Positions 1-8,734 of a DNA stretch of 64,000 nucleotides are shown in pieces. Both the position numbers and the translations under genes were made by a program. The notes under the pieces were generated by a model. The model was not told where the DNA came from. It saw only the letters and a list, made by a program, of their open reading frames with translations, and did not search any database. Each line of letters opens with the position of its first letter. The first letter of the stretch is position 1. Location: positions 124,001 to 188,000 of the forward strand of contig JADEXA010000003.1 in the NCBI GenBank assembly GCA_015207365.1. Reading direction: 5' to 3'. This DNA comes from Vacuolonema iberomarrocanum LEGE 07170 (GTDB lineage Bacteria; Cyanobacteriota; Cyanobacteriia; Elainellales; Elainellaceae).

Positions 1-860
1 CCGCTGGTAATAGCAGTGGGCTCTCTGACCCACTGGTGTTTACGATCGAGGACTCCCCCGTCGAGAATCTGTCGCCCTCTGACGATGACTATACAGGCAC
101 CGATGACCGCAACTCGGTTTTTGCGGGTGCGGGCAACGACCTTGTGCAGGGCTTGGGCGGTAACGATCGCCTCGCCGGTGAAGCCGGTGACGATCGCCTC
201 TTTGGGGGTGACGATGACGATCGCCTGCTGGGCGGCAGCGGTAGCGATACGGCAGTCGGCGGTGCGGGGAATGATCGGGCCTTGGGAGGAACAGGGGGCG
301 ATCGCCTCGTCGGCAATGCTGGAAACGATCGACTGGTTGGCGGCGATGGCAACGACAATCTGCTTGGCGGCAGCGATGATGACACCCTGATTGGTGGGGC
401 AGGCAACGACCGTCTTCTCGGAGCCGGAGGCAACGACCTGATGCGCGGCAACTTGGACAACGATACTCTGAATGGCGGAGCAGGTAATGACCGCCAGTTT
501 GGTGGTGCGGGCAATGACCGTCTCAATGGCCAAGGCGGCAACGATGTGATGCGTGGCGGTGCTGGTCGGGATGTGTTGCATGGGGGCGGCGGGAACGATC
601 GCCTCGCAGGTGAACTGGGCAACGACTTGATTGTGACGGGTGCCGGGCGCGATCGCATCATCATCCGCTCGGGTCAGGGCTTTGATCGCGTCACGGATTT
701 CGAGGATGGGCAAGACCGCATCGTCCTCGGCGGCCTCAACTTCGGGCAGCTCTCGATTCAACAACGCAATGGTGATGTGCTAATTTCCCGTGGTACTGAG
801 CGCTTACTGCTGTTGCAAAACACCAACGTTGGGGATATTGACGCAGCTGACTTTGCCTAG
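1..860 (+). CDS. RTX calcium-binding repeat protein, C-terminal part (5' truncated by window edge)
   Basis: The frame is already open at base 3, so this is the end of a longer gene. A short Ig-like tail (about residues 1-20) is followed by glycine- and aspartate-rich RTX nonapeptides (GGxGxDxLx type, for example GGAGNDRLLG) to about base 650. It ends in a non-repetitive segment (VTDF..GQDRIVL, then LISRGTERLLLLQNT) typical of type I secreted RTX proteins. RTX repeats bind calcium and fold after export. The last 280 residues closely match the end of the gene at 46347-49673, so the two are paralogues and the missing part may also carry FG-GAP and Calx-beta domains. The stop is at 858-860, before a strong hairpin. 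Substrate or adhesive role cannot be told from this fragment. Confidence 0.9.
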   Translation, partial: AGNSSGLSDPLVFTIEDSPVENLSPSDDDYTGTDDRNSVFAGAGNDLVQGLGGNDRLAGEAGDDRLFGGDDDDRLLGGSGSDTAVGGAGNDRALGGTGGDRLVGNAGNDRLVGGDGNDNLLGGSDDDTLIGGAGNDRLLGAGGNDLMRGNLDNDTLNGGAGNDRQFGGAGNDRLNGQGGNDVMRGGAGRDVLHGGGGNDRLAGELGNDLIVTGAGRDRIIIRSGQGFDRVTDFEDGQDRIVLGGLNFGQLSIQQRNGDVLISRGTERLLLLQNTNVGDIDAADFA

Positions 861-922
861 AAGCAAAACCGATTTCGCTGGATGTCGACATTGGGTGTCG
901 CATTCCCAATCCACATAGGAAA

Positions 923-950
923 CAGGACTCAGAGTATTCTCTGAGTCCTG
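923..950. terminator. Perfect 12-bp hairpin between convergent genes
   Basis: Arms 923-934 and 939-950 are exact reverse complements around a TATT loop. The hairpin lies between the RTX gene and the small minus-strand gene and could end both transcripts. There is no clear T tract on either side. A homologous hairpin with a T6 tract on the minus strand lies at 49736-49765, in the same position relative to the paralogous RTX gene. Confidence 0.6.
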
Positions 951-1006
951 GTGTGAGGAAAACGCCTATGACTGACTAAGTTGGAATTTAGTGAACGCGA
1001 TCGCTC

Positions 1007-1324
1007 TTAGTTGCCGCGATCGACCAGGTTTTCGAGCTGGTTGTCGACAGAGCTAACGAAGGTGCTATTTTCCAGCGCTTCAGCCGAAAGCCGACCGGAG
1101 GCGATCGCCGCTTCAACCACATCTTCAGCGACGATGTCGCCTGTAGCGATGCCCGATTCCAGCGAACCATAGCCAGGGATGCCTGCTTCACTGAGGCTAC
1201 CGCGATAGGCCAAGCTGGTGACTTGGAAAGGGGTCAGCGTTTTGGTCGTTTCAGCAGCTTCAGCAACGGGAGCAAAAGCGGTGGTCGCGATCACGAGGGA
1301 GAGTGCAGCGGTTGCAACGTTCAT
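1007..1324 (-). CDS. Small secreted protein of unknown function
   Basis: The 105-residue product begins with a clear signal peptide (MNVATAALSLVIATTAFAP, likely cut after VAEA or EAA near residue 24). A small acidic mature domain rich in Ser, Glu and Ala follows and ends QLENLVDRGN. I recognise no domain. It converges on the RTX gene. A decayed copy of its C-terminal 30 or so codons lies downstream of the second RTX gene at 49823-49945, so RTX tail, hairpin and this gene were duplicated as a block. The pairing suggests, but does not show, a link to the RTX protein. It is divergent from the S9 peptidase with a 216-bp spacer. Confidence 0.7.
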   Translation of the reverse strand: MNVATAALSLVIATTAFAPVAEAAETTKTLTPFQVTSLAYRGSLSEAGIPGYGSLESGIATGDIVAEDVVEAAIASGRLSAEALENSTFVSSVDNQLENLVDRGN

Positions 1325-1540
1325 GATGAGTATCCTTTTAAGTGTGAGGTGTGCGAGAACTGAGGCGTTTGGTGTGTGGTCTGCCTCAGTGTCGATTCAC
1401 CAGTAATACGACCCCAAACCGAGTCTGGATGCGGATTTTCTAGTGATTTGTGAGTGTCTGTGTGGTGATCCTCATCACTACAGTCGCAACAACTGGAACA
1501 AGAATGTATAAGGTCAAGGTAGCTACAAATTATTATCAAC

Positions 1541-3409
1541 ATGAGCCTACCGCCGCTGATTCCACGCGCCACTCTTTTTGGAAACCCCCAGCGCAGTCGT
1601 CCGCGCCTGTCTCCAGACGGCAAGTATCTGGCTTACATCGCCCCAGATGCCAATAATGTTCTACAGGTGTGGCTCCAGGATCCAGACAGCAGCGATCGCC
1701 AGCTGACTCAAGACAAAAAGCGCGGTATTCGGGCGTTTTTTTGGACATACCAAGAAAATCGCCTCATTTATCTACAAGATGCTGACGGTGATGAGAACTT
1801 CCACCTGTACTTGGTAGATATCGTCACTGGCATGGTTCGCGACCTGACTCCCTTCGAAGGTGTCAAAGCCAACCCCATCGACCTCGATCCGGACTTTCCT
1901 GACGTTGCCCTAGTCAGCCTCAATCTCCAGGATCAACAAAAATTTGATGTCTACCGCATTAATCTCACGACGGGTGCGGTGGAATTCAACACCGAAAATC
2001 TGGGCAACATCGTTGGTTGGACGGCTGATGCTCAGTTTCAAATCCGGGCAGCTACTGCGGCCACCTCTGATGGCGGATCCGAGCTGCTATACCGCGCCAA
2101 TCCCGAAGCTGTCTGGGAAAGCTTACGTCGTTGGGGGCCAGACGATGAAGGCGGAGCGATTGGTTTCTCCAAAGATGGCAACACCCTTTACGTTATCGGC
2201 ACTCACGATGCAAATGCCCAGCGTTTTATCGCGCTCGACTTAACCACTCGGACGGAGACCATCGTTGCCGAAGACCCGCAATACGATGTCGGCAACATCG
2301 AAACCCATCCCACCGAGCGTACAATTCAAGCGGTTTCTTTCTACAAAGACAAAGAAGAATGGACGATTCTTGATGACTCTATCCGTCTAGATTTTGAAGC
2401 CATTGCCCAGGTTCGTCCCGGTCAATTCTCCATTGGATCGCGTACCCTTGCTGACGATCAATGGCTGATTGCTTACCTCACCGATGATGGCCCGGTGTAT
2501 TACTACCAATATGATCGCGCCAGCAAATCTGCTACCTTTCTATTTAGCAATCAGCCAGAGCTAGAAGACCTTGCCTTGGCCGCCATGGAGCCGATTGAAT
2601 ATCAAGCTCGCGATGGCTTGACGATTCATGGTTACTTGACGTTGCCGATTGGTATTGAAGCCAAAGACCTGCCCACGGTGCTATTTGTCCATGGGGGGCC
2701 TTGGGCGCGAGACATGTGGGGCTTAAACCCGCCTGTGCAGTGGCTGGCCAATCGTGGCTACGCGGTGCTGCAGGTGAACTTCCGAGGGTCCACTGGCTAT
2801 GGCAAAGAGTTTCTCAACGCAGGCAATCGTCAATGGGGCAAAACCATGCACGATGACCTGATTGATGCCGTCGATTGGATTTGCAGCAAAGGTATTGCCG
2901 ATCGCACGAAAATCGCGATTATGGGCGGCTCCTATGGTGGTTATGCCACGCTGGCCGGGTTAACTTTCACCCCAGATGTGTTTGCTTGCGGTGTGGATAT
3001 TGTGGGGCCGTCGAATTTGCTGACGCTGATTCGCAGTGTACCCCCCTATTGGCAACCGATGATGGCCATGTTTGCCCATCGCGTTGGCAATATCGAAACC
3101 GAGGAAGAGATGCTGAAAGAGCGATCGCCCTTGTTCTTTGTCGATCGCATCAAGAAGCCCTTACTGATCGGCCAAGGTGCAAACGATCCTCGCGTCAAAG
3201 AGGCGGAAAGTGAGCAGATTGTTGAGGCGATGCATAAAGCTAAAAAGCCGGTCGAATATGTCCTTTATACTGACGAAGGACACGGGTTTGCTCGCCCGGA
3301 AAATCGCTTGCACTTCTATGGCATTGTCGAAGAATTTCTAGCGAAATACATCGGCGGTCGGGCTGAACCAGCGGTGGAAGTCGATGGACATTGCGGCGTT
3401 GTGAAATAG
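1541..3409 (+). CDS. S9 family serine peptidase (prolyl oligopeptidase type)
   Basis: Of the 622 residues, the first 350 or so form a beta-propeller with TolB/PD40-like blades (RLSPDGKYLAYIAP near the start). Residues about 360-615 form an alpha/beta-hydrolase peptidase domain. The catalytic serine is S464 in GGSYGGYA, the aspartate D549 in GQGANDPRV and the histidine H581 in DEGHGFARP, so the triad is intact. The oxyanion motif VHGGPWARD is also present. This is the acylaminoacyl-peptidase/DPP-IV-like branch, which trims short peptides. No signal peptide is visible, so it is probably cytoplasmic. Length is normal for the family. It stands alone, divergent from the small secreted protein, with no strong Shine-Dalgarno sequence. 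Confidence 0.93.
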   Translation: MSLPPLIPRATLFGNPQRSRPRLSPDGKYLAYIAPDANNVLQVWLQDPDSSDRQLTQDKKRGIRAFFWTYQENRLIYLQDADGDENFHLYLVDIVTGMVRDLTPFEGVKANPIDLDPDFPDVALVSLNLQDQQKFDVYRINLTTGAVEFNTENLGNIVGWTADAQFQIRAATAATSDGGSELLYRANPEAVWESLRRWGPDDEGGAIGFSKDGNTLYVIGTHDANAQRFIALDLTTRTETIVAEDPQYDVGNIETHPTERTIQAVSFYKDKEEWTILDDSIRLDFEAIAQVRPGQFSIGSRTLADDQWLIAYLTDDGPVYYYQYDRASKSATFLFSNQPELEDLALAAMEPIEYQARDGLTIHGYLTLPIGIEAKDLPTVLFVHGGPWARDMWGLNPPVQWLANRGYAVLQVNFRGSTGYGKEFLNAGNRQWGKTMHDDLIDAVDWICSKGIADRTKIAIMGGSYGGYATLAGLTFTPDVFACGVDIVGPSNLLTLIRSVPPYWQPMMAMFAHRVGNIETEEEMLKERSPLFFVDRIKKPLLIGQGANDPRVKEAESEQIVEAMHKAKKPVEYVLYTDEGHGFARPENRLHFYGIVEEFLAKYIGGRAEPAVEVDGHCGVVK

Positions 3410-3528
3410 CACAGCCTAGGGCGCGTCATCCATCAAACAAGTCAGAAGTAGATACCGTTTGGTAGCAGCCATCCGCTGTCGATACCCTCAATTAGGCGAG
3501 CCTTCGCTGTAAGCGTTATCGGCATCCG

Positions 3529-4782
3529 TCAGGGGCTGTGGTTGGGATCGACAATACGGGCATTGGAGCCAATGCGGAAACGGCGATCGCGCCAGGCGAT
3601 CGTGTTACCACAGTAGGCCCAGATCACTATGGTAATCTGCTGCCAATCCAGCAGGGGCAACAGCAGCAGCTCGAACGCTTGGCCTCCGCGCCAGCAATAA
3701 ATCACGCTGAGACCCAGCCAGCAAAAAATGGCTGCGCCGATGAGTGCGATTCCGCCGGGTTGGAAGCCAAAACTCAGGCAAAGTAACCCTAGCAATCCCC
3801 AGAAGGTACCATTCCAAATCAAGAGATTCAGCGGCCCGAACAGAAATAGCGATCGCATTAAACGCGCCCAGCGACTGAGCTGTTTCCAGGCATCGGCCAC
3901 CGTCCAATGGTTGAGTGAAATCTCCATCAAGTCAGGAATAATGACGCCTTTCCAGCCATAGGGACTCAAGAGTTGCCCTGTCAGCCCATCGGCTGCCAGG
4001 TAGTGGCTTAATTCGGCAAATCCGCCCAAATCTTGCAATGCCTGGCGACGATACACCATCCACTTGCCCATGATAGGCGCGATTCCAGTCAAGCGGTAGA
4101 CGCCCCCAATAATGGACACCAGTTGGCTGCCAATGTGCAATGCCCGCAGTCGTGATCCCAAGGTTTGCCCATGCCGCACAAAAAACGGCGCACAGCCATA
4201 TCCCACCTGTGGATCGTGAAACGCTTTGGCCAGACGCTTGAGGCTATCGGGCTGTGGCCGAGTGTTGGCATCACTCACCAGCACCAGTTCCCCTCGAATG
4301 TAGGGCTCTAACCCCTGCAGATTGAGCATTTTAGGATTAAGACCCGGTCGAGCTGTGGTCATAATGAGCCGCAACGGCGCTTCAGGATAGTCTGCCAGTA
4401 AGGCTTTTACGACACTGACTGCTGGATCGTCGGCATCGGCAATGCCAAAGAGCACTTCATAAGAGGGGCCTGTCAGATCAACAAAGGCTCGCAAGTTCTC
4501 GGCAAGCTCGTACTCCAATCCTTTCAAAGGCTTCAGGATTGTAATTTGAGGTGTTGTATGCGCCTGCTCATCTACAGATAGGGCATCCCACTCAGGTAGA
4601 GTAACGGCCCCCTTGGGACTTGCTCCAGATTGCAAATACACTTGAGTGATAACGGCCATACCTACCAAGCTGAGGGCAACTAAGCCAGCCAACAGGATGC
4701 CAATGCCGTTCATCACCATCGCCACCCTTGTGGGTGTAAAAAGCGTTTCAACCGTGGCAACAGTCATCGTGAATACCATCAT
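3529..4782 (-). CDS. Membrane glycosyltransferase, ceramide-glucosyltransferase-like (GT21/HpnI type)
   Basis: An N-terminal membrane segment (about residues 22-48) precedes a GT-A glycosyltransferase domain (about 75-310), with hydrophobic segments at the C-terminus (about 312-395). Family motifs are present: D171 in VSDANTR, D265 in LAADG and QLSRW at 301-305, the Q-x-x-R-W signature of processive and ceramide-type glycosyltransferases. The opening ILKPLKG is characteristic of this branch. Bacterial relatives transfer sugars to lipid acceptors, including hopanoid precursors (HpnI) and glucosylceramide. The gene is divergent from the oxygenase cluster with only 43 bp between starts, suggesting shared control. 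The acceptor is unknown; a lipid-like product of the neighbouring enzymes is a reasonable guess. Confidence 0.82.
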   Translation of the reverse strand: MMVFTMTVATVETLFTPTRVAMVMNGIGILLAGLVALSLVGMAVITQVYLQSGASPKGAVTLPEWDALSVDEQAHTTPQITILKPLKGLEYELAENLRAFVDLTGPSYEVLFGIADADDPAVSVVKALLADYPEAPLRLIMTTARPGLNPKMLNLQGLEPYIRGELVLVSDANTRPQPDSLKRLAKAFHDPQVGYGCAPFFVRHGQTLGSRLRALHIGSQLVSIIGGVYRLTGIAPIMGKWMVYRRQALQDLGGFAELSHYLAADGLTGQLLSPYGWKGVIIPDLMEISLNHWTVADAWKQLSRWARLMRSLFLFGPLNLLIWNGTFWGLLGLLCLSFGFQPGGIALIGAAIFCWLGLSVIYCWRGGQAFELLLLPLLDWQQITIVIWAYCGNTIAWRDRRFRIGSNARIVDPNHSP

Positions 4783-4825
4783 GAATAAGATGTACTCCTA
4801 ACGTCTCTTCATTACAAGGACAGGT

Positions 4826-5812
4826 ATGCAACTCATACAGCCTACTGTTGAGCAATCGCTGTGGCTACTGCGAGTGGTCAAATCCATATTGGGGCCTATC
4901 GACTCGGGGGCGGTTCACAACTTGATTGATGCCAGTCAACGACATTGGCTCCAAACCGCCTACCATTGGGAGGAACTTGAACCACTGCCAAGCACAGCCT
5001 GGGCTACCGAGCTATCTGACCTATTGATATCTGAGCCGCTGATGGCTCAACAGTTGATTCAATCGCTGGTGATTTTGGCGATCGTCGGCGATCGCCGTGA
5101 TTGGCAGACCTACCATTGCATCCGACAGCTCGCGCACAGGCTCAAGGTCAAAAACGCTGGGTTGCGATACCTCCGGCTCTGGTGTTTGAAGGCTGACGGG
5201 TTGCTGGTATTCGATGTCTATTGGCATGGCTTCATCGCGCAAAAATATCGTTATGAGTGGCGGCGGCGAGGGTGGCGCTGGCTACTTGGTGGCGCGGCTA
5301 CCTACATGGGATGGATGCAGAATCGTGCTTTGACGCAGCAGTACCAGCAACTACAGGGGTTGCCGACGCATACGTTGGGTCATGCATTTTGGCAGTTTTA
5401 TCAGCAGCAGCACTATGCGTTTCCGGGAGAAGCACAAGGGCTCCACGAAGGGCTAGCCTTTCACGACGTGACCCATATCCTGGGCGATTTTGATACCACG
5501 TCTGCGGGCGAGCTCCAGGCCGTGGCTTTAACAGCGGGTTATCAGCAGGGGGGGGATGCTTTAGCCTCGCTCATTTTTATTATCTTGCAGCAACACTTAG
5601 GGATCCAGATTGGTCTTCTGTCACAAGCAAAGCAGGGTGGGCTAGCTCGATCGGATGTGGCTGATCGCTTTGTTCGCGCCTTCGTTGCAGGCGCTGCGAT
5701 GACGGTGGATTTGTCGCAAGCTTGGAACTTCTGGGATGCAGTCGAGCAGCCCGTTGCAGCACTTCGACAACGCTATAACCTGACACTTAATCACCCTCGA
5801 AATACAGGCTAA
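4826..5812 (+). CDS. Coq4-like protein
   Basis: The 328-residue protein contains the Coq4 metal-site signature HDxxHx11E: H213, D214, H217 and E229, preceded by GLHEGLAFHDVTH. Coq4 of ubiquinone-making organisms acts on the C1 carbon of the aromatic ring during coenzyme Q synthesis. Cyanobacteria make plastoquinone, not ubiquinone, so a Coq4 homologue at the head of an oxygenase cluster more likely acts on another aromatic or quinone-like intermediate (inference). The N-terminal 190 residues are helical and not recognisable. The gene opens the plus-strand series and faces the glycosyltransferase. Its start is taken from the ATG after AAGGACAG. Confidence 0.72.
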   Translation: MQLIQPTVEQSLWLLRVVKSILGPIDSGAVHNLIDASQRHWLQTAYHWEELEPLPSTAWATELSDLLISEPLMAQQLIQSLVILAIVGDRRDWQTYHCIRQLAHRLKVKNAGLRYLRLWCLKADGLLVFDVYWHGFIAQKYRYEWRRRGWRWLLGGAATYMGWMQNRALTQQYQQLQGLPTHTLGHAFWQFYQQQHYAFPGEAQGLHEGLAFHDVTHILGDFDTTSAGELQAVALTAGYQQGGDALASLIFIILQQHLGIQIGLLSQAKQGGLARSDVADRFVRAFVAGAAMTVDLSQAWNFWDAVEQPVAALRQRYNLTLNHPRNTG

Positions 5813-5889
5813 TTTCGGGGTACGTCCGCTTACTTCAGTCCCCTTCGGACTAGGTGACAGTTGTCAGAGTTACTGCATGACGACTCCAT

Positions 5890-5960
5890 AATCTGGCTGA
5901 TACTCGCAGGTAATCTGGCTGATATCCGCATAATGGGGTCTAGCTGATATCCGCATGATT
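5890..5960 (+). promoter_or_regulatory. Three direct repeats upstream of the GNAT-like gene
   Basis: A motif close to CTGGCTGATATCCGCA occurs three times, starting near 5893, 5915 and 5941; the first and third copies differ at a few positions. The 24-27 bp spacing and the position just upstream of 5998 suggest an array of regulator sites. The 146-bp gap after the Coq4-like gene could hold a promoter for the rest of the cluster. No regulator gene is adjacent. Confidence 0.4.
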
Positions 5961-5997
5961 GATAAAGCTATCGACATGCGGTAGGAAGATGAAGCTT

Positions 5998-6729
5998 ATG
6001 CAATCTGAACTGATTCGAACCGACCAACTTGCGTCGGCAGATCGTGCTGCAATGTATGCCTTGTTCGACTCCCACTTTGAAGGAGTGACACCGGAAGTCT
6101 TCGCAACTGACCTCAGCCTCAAAAATTGGGTGCTACTGATTAAAGACGACAAAGACACCCTCAAAGGTTTCTCAACGTTGTTGATGTATGACCTCGTTTT
6201 TGAGGATGAGCTGCTGACCATTGTTTACTCTGGCGATACCGTTATGGATCCGAGCGTCTGGTCGAGTTCGGCTTTATCACGGGACTGGGTAAACGCCGTG
6301 AACCAACTGCGATCGCACTATCAAGGGGAAACACTTTACTGGCTGCTGATTTCATCGGGGTTTCGCACCTATCGCTTTTTGCCCACCTTTTGGCAAACCT
6401 TCTACCCCCGCTACGACCAGCCTACGCCTCCTAAGATGCAGCGTCTGATGCAGTTTCTATGCTGCCGACAATTTGGTAACTGGTACGATGCAGCGGCTGG
6501 AGTCGTACGATTTCCGGTGCCGCAGAAGCTGGGGGTTAACCTGAGTGGCATTCCGTCCGAGCGTCTGCGCAACCCCCATGTAAAGTTCTTTGCTCAACAG
6601 AATCCAGGTCATGCTCAGGGGGATGAACTGGTCTGCCTGACACGATTTGCATCCGACAACCTGACGCCGGCGGGACAACGGATGTGGTTTAGCCATATGT
6701 CTCCTATTTCCGATAGGAGGGCGCTGTGA
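5998..6729 (+). CDS. GNAT-like acyltransferase domain protein, uncharacterised
   Basis: The 243-residue product has an N-terminal region reminiscent of the GNAT acetyltransferase fold (RAAMYALFDSHFEG, then a beta-strand pattern KGFSTLLMYDL). I see no canonical acetyl-CoA loop, so the assignment is weak. I chose the ATG at 5998 because AGGAAG at 5983-5988 is well spaced for it; an ATG at 5989 is too close and the longest frame starts at 5959. The stop overlaps the GTG start of the first Rieske oxygenase by four bases (GTGA), so the two are translationally coupled and the protein belongs to the same pathway. Possible roles are acyl transfer or a scaffold. Confidence 0.55.
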   Translation: MQSELIRTDQLASADRAAMYALFDSHFEGVTPEVFATDLSLKNWVLLIKDDKDTLKGFSTLLMYDLVFEDELLTIVYSGDTVMDPSVWSSSALSRDWVNAVNQLRSHYQGETLYWLLISSGFRTYRFLPTFWQTFYPRYDQPTPPKMQRLMQFLCCRQFGNWYDAAAGVVRFPVPQKLGVNLSGIPSERLRNPHVKFFAQQNPGHAQGDELVCLTRFASDNLTPAGQRMWFSHMSPISDRRAL

Positions 6730-7736
6730 AATCCACCCAAATGACGGTGTTTAACCAAGCGGAGCAATTTGCCCAAGGATGGTACTGGGCGTTGCCCTCG
6801 CGGGACTTGAAACAAGGTCAGCCTCGGGCAATAACCCTGTTAGGACGTGATTTGGTGTTGTATCGGGGAGAGCAGGGCCAGGCGATCGCGCTAGATGGCT
6901 ATTGCCCTCATCTGGGGGCTTCGTTGGCCCAAGGAACGATCGAGCATGGCCAAATGACTTGTCCGCTGCACCGTTGGCGATTTGATGCGACTGGAACCTG
7001 TGTCTCGGTACCGACACAGGCACAGCCTCCACAGGTGAGTGTCAAATCTTGGCCCACAGCCGAACGCTATGGCCTCATCTGGGTGTGGACAGGCGAGCAT
7101 ATCCCTGCCTCGTTCTCCCTCCCCCATGTACCCGAACTTGCCGATCGCTCCTGTGATGCCGTTTTGAGCCATCACTTTCGCCGTAACTGTCATCCCAACG
7201 TGCTTTTAATCAATGCGATCGATGCCCACCATTTCAACTCGGTGCATGACTTGCCCCTAGAGATTCGGTTTGCCCCGGCGATCTTGAGTCCAAGTGCTTT
7301 GCAGTTGAGTAATACGACCCGAGGCGGTGAGGCGTCTCGATTCGTTCGACTCATTCGCCCCCTCTATGCCAATGAGGTGACCTACCGGCTGTGCTACTGG
7401 TATGGCAGCACGGGAACGGTGACCCTAGGGCCTGACTTCTTCCATTTCTACCTGATGTTTGCGCTCCGCCCAGCGGCGGCGGGGACGACCGAAGGGTGGA
7501 TGGTTTTGTTGACTCCCCAACGGTTCGGCCTCTTCGGCTGGATCTTTAACCGGGTTGTTCTCTGGCTGACAGAGATTGTAGGTACCTACTTTGCGACGGG
7601 CGATCGCCAAGTATTCGAAAGCATCCGATTTGACTTTAAGACACCTCTGCAGGCGGATCGCTCTATCCTGCAATTCATTCAGCATGTTGAACACCAACCC
7701 GCCCTTGCTTGGAAAACCTGGGAACCCTTGCCATGA
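6726..7736 (+). CDS. Rieske [2Fe-2S] non-haem iron oxygenase 1
   Basis: The N-terminal Rieske domain has C60-P-H62 and C79-P-L-H82 as cluster ligands. The catalytic domain carries D166, H169 and H174 in NAIDAHHFNSVHDL, matching the NxxDxxHxxxxH mononuclear-iron signature. Such enzymes hydroxylate, desaturate or demethylate using electrons from a ferredoxin. A hydrophobic stretch near residues 262-285 may associate with the membrane, as in pheophorbide-oxygenase-like relatives. The start is GTG, with AGGAGG at 6714-6719. It overlaps the GNAT-like gene (GTGA) and the diiron gene downstream (ATGA). It is a paralogue of the enzyme at 9889: both place the cysteines at 60 and 79 and the iron ligands at 166, 169 and 174. 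Confidence 0.9.
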   Translation: MKSTQMTVFNQAEQFAQGWYWALPSRDLKQGQPRAITLLGRDLVLYRGEQGQAIALDGYCPHLGASLAQGTIEHGQMTCPLHRWRFDATGTCVSVPTQAQPPQVSVKSWPTAERYGLIWVWTGEHIPASFSLPHVPELADRSCDAVLSHHFRRNCHPNVLLINAIDAHHFNSVHDLPLEIRFAPAILSPSALQLSNTTRGGEASRFVRLIRPLYANEVTYRLCYWYGSTGTVTLGPDFFHFYLMFALRPAAAGTTEGWMVLLTPQRFGLFGWIFNRVVLWLTEIVGTYFATGDRQVFESIRFDFKTPLQADRSILQFIQHVEHQPALAWKTWEPLP

Positions 7737-8632
7737 CTCCTACTGTTGCGGGTCTGGGTCTGCCTGCTTTAGACCCTACCCATAAGCTACATCGTGTCCT
7801 TGCCTCAGCGCTGGGCTCCAAACCAGCTACAAAAGCTGTAAGAGCAGCGCCCCCCTGGGATGCGACCTTTTTTGGCCTCGACAAAAGCACCGTATTCCAA
7901 ACTGCCACGACTGACGAACAAACGCGTATCCTGCAGCAGGCTAGCCAAGACCTTCTGGTGGAGGCTTACTGCCTCGAAAAAGCGGGCATGGGCTACATGG
8001 CCAAGATGACACTGCTGGCGGAAACAACCGAAGAGCGGATGACCTATGCCTTGTTCAGCGCCGATGAATGCACGCATCTGGCTCAACTCAGTGCCTTCTT
8101 AACCGAGGCAGAGACCCAGCGGGGTGCGGATGATGCGTTTTTGCAGCTACTGATGCCGCTGCTAGAAACCTCGGATCGCTCACTACTGTTGTTCGTGATT
8201 CAGGTGGTGTTAGAAGGTTGGGGGCTCAGCCATTACCGTACGCTGAGTCAAGGCTGCCGCCAACCTGCTTTGGCAGACTTGTTTCGTAGCTTTTTGCAAG
8301 CCGAAGCTCGCCATCACGGAGCTGGTGTGACGCTGTTTGACCCAACCCGGCTCTCGACTACCAGCCACACAGCCATTATCGATATCCTCGCTGACTTTTT
8401 ACAAATGGTGCGACGCGGGCCACAACGGGTCGTCCATGCGATCGCCCAAGTTAAAGGTGACTTAACGCTGACCCAGCGCCTGCATTTACTGACCGAACTA
8501 GAGACCGAAATTCACAGTGCGACTCGATTAGCCACCTTGCGATCGCTCATTGCTCCCATCGCCCCGAGTGTTGCCGAAACGCTCGACCGTCATGAGTTGT
8601 TTTCGCCATTGTCACCGATGGACTGTTTCTGA
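7733..8632 (+). CDS. Ferritin-like diiron protein, putative oxygenase
   Basis: The 299-residue helical protein shows the four-carboxylate, two-histidine pattern of diiron ferritin-like enzymes: a Glu in LLVEAYCLEKAG, ADECTH (ExxH), a Glu in VLEGWGLSHY and QAEARHHG (ExxH). This fits oxygen activation on a bound substrate; the reaction is unknown. An upstream TTG at 7709 would also be in frame, but the ATG at 7733 overlaps the previous stop as ATGA, the coupling style used elsewhere in this cluster, and GGGAA lies just upstream. It is followed by a 102-bp pyrimidine-rich spacer before the AurF-like gene, so this cluster has two diiron proteins of different families. Confidence 0.75.
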   Translation: MTPTVAGLGLPALDPTHKLHRVLASALGSKPATKAVRAAPPWDATFFGLDKSTVFQTATTDEQTRILQQASQDLLVEAYCLEKAGMGYMAKMTLLAETTEERMTYALFSADECTHLAQLSAFLTEAETQRGADDAFLQLLMPLLETSDRSLLLFVIQVVLEGWGLSHYRTLSQGCRQPALADLFRSFLQAEARHHGAGVTLFDPTRLSTTSHTAIIDILADFLQMVRRGPQRVVHAIAQVKGDLTLTQRLHLLTELETEIHSATRLATLRSLIAPIAPSVAETLDRHELFSPLSPMDCF

Positions 8633-8734
8633 ATCGTTATTTGAATCGCTATTGGTTCTTCGTTCTTGGTTCATGGCTACCCCCACACTCTATTCCTCTA
8701 CCCCTCATCCACCCCTTTACCCCCCATCCACCCC

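Noticed and set aside
89-664. Long minus-strand frame opposite the RTX repeats
   Set aside because: It is a Pro/Ser/Arg-rich mirror of the repeat codons, with no start site or motif.
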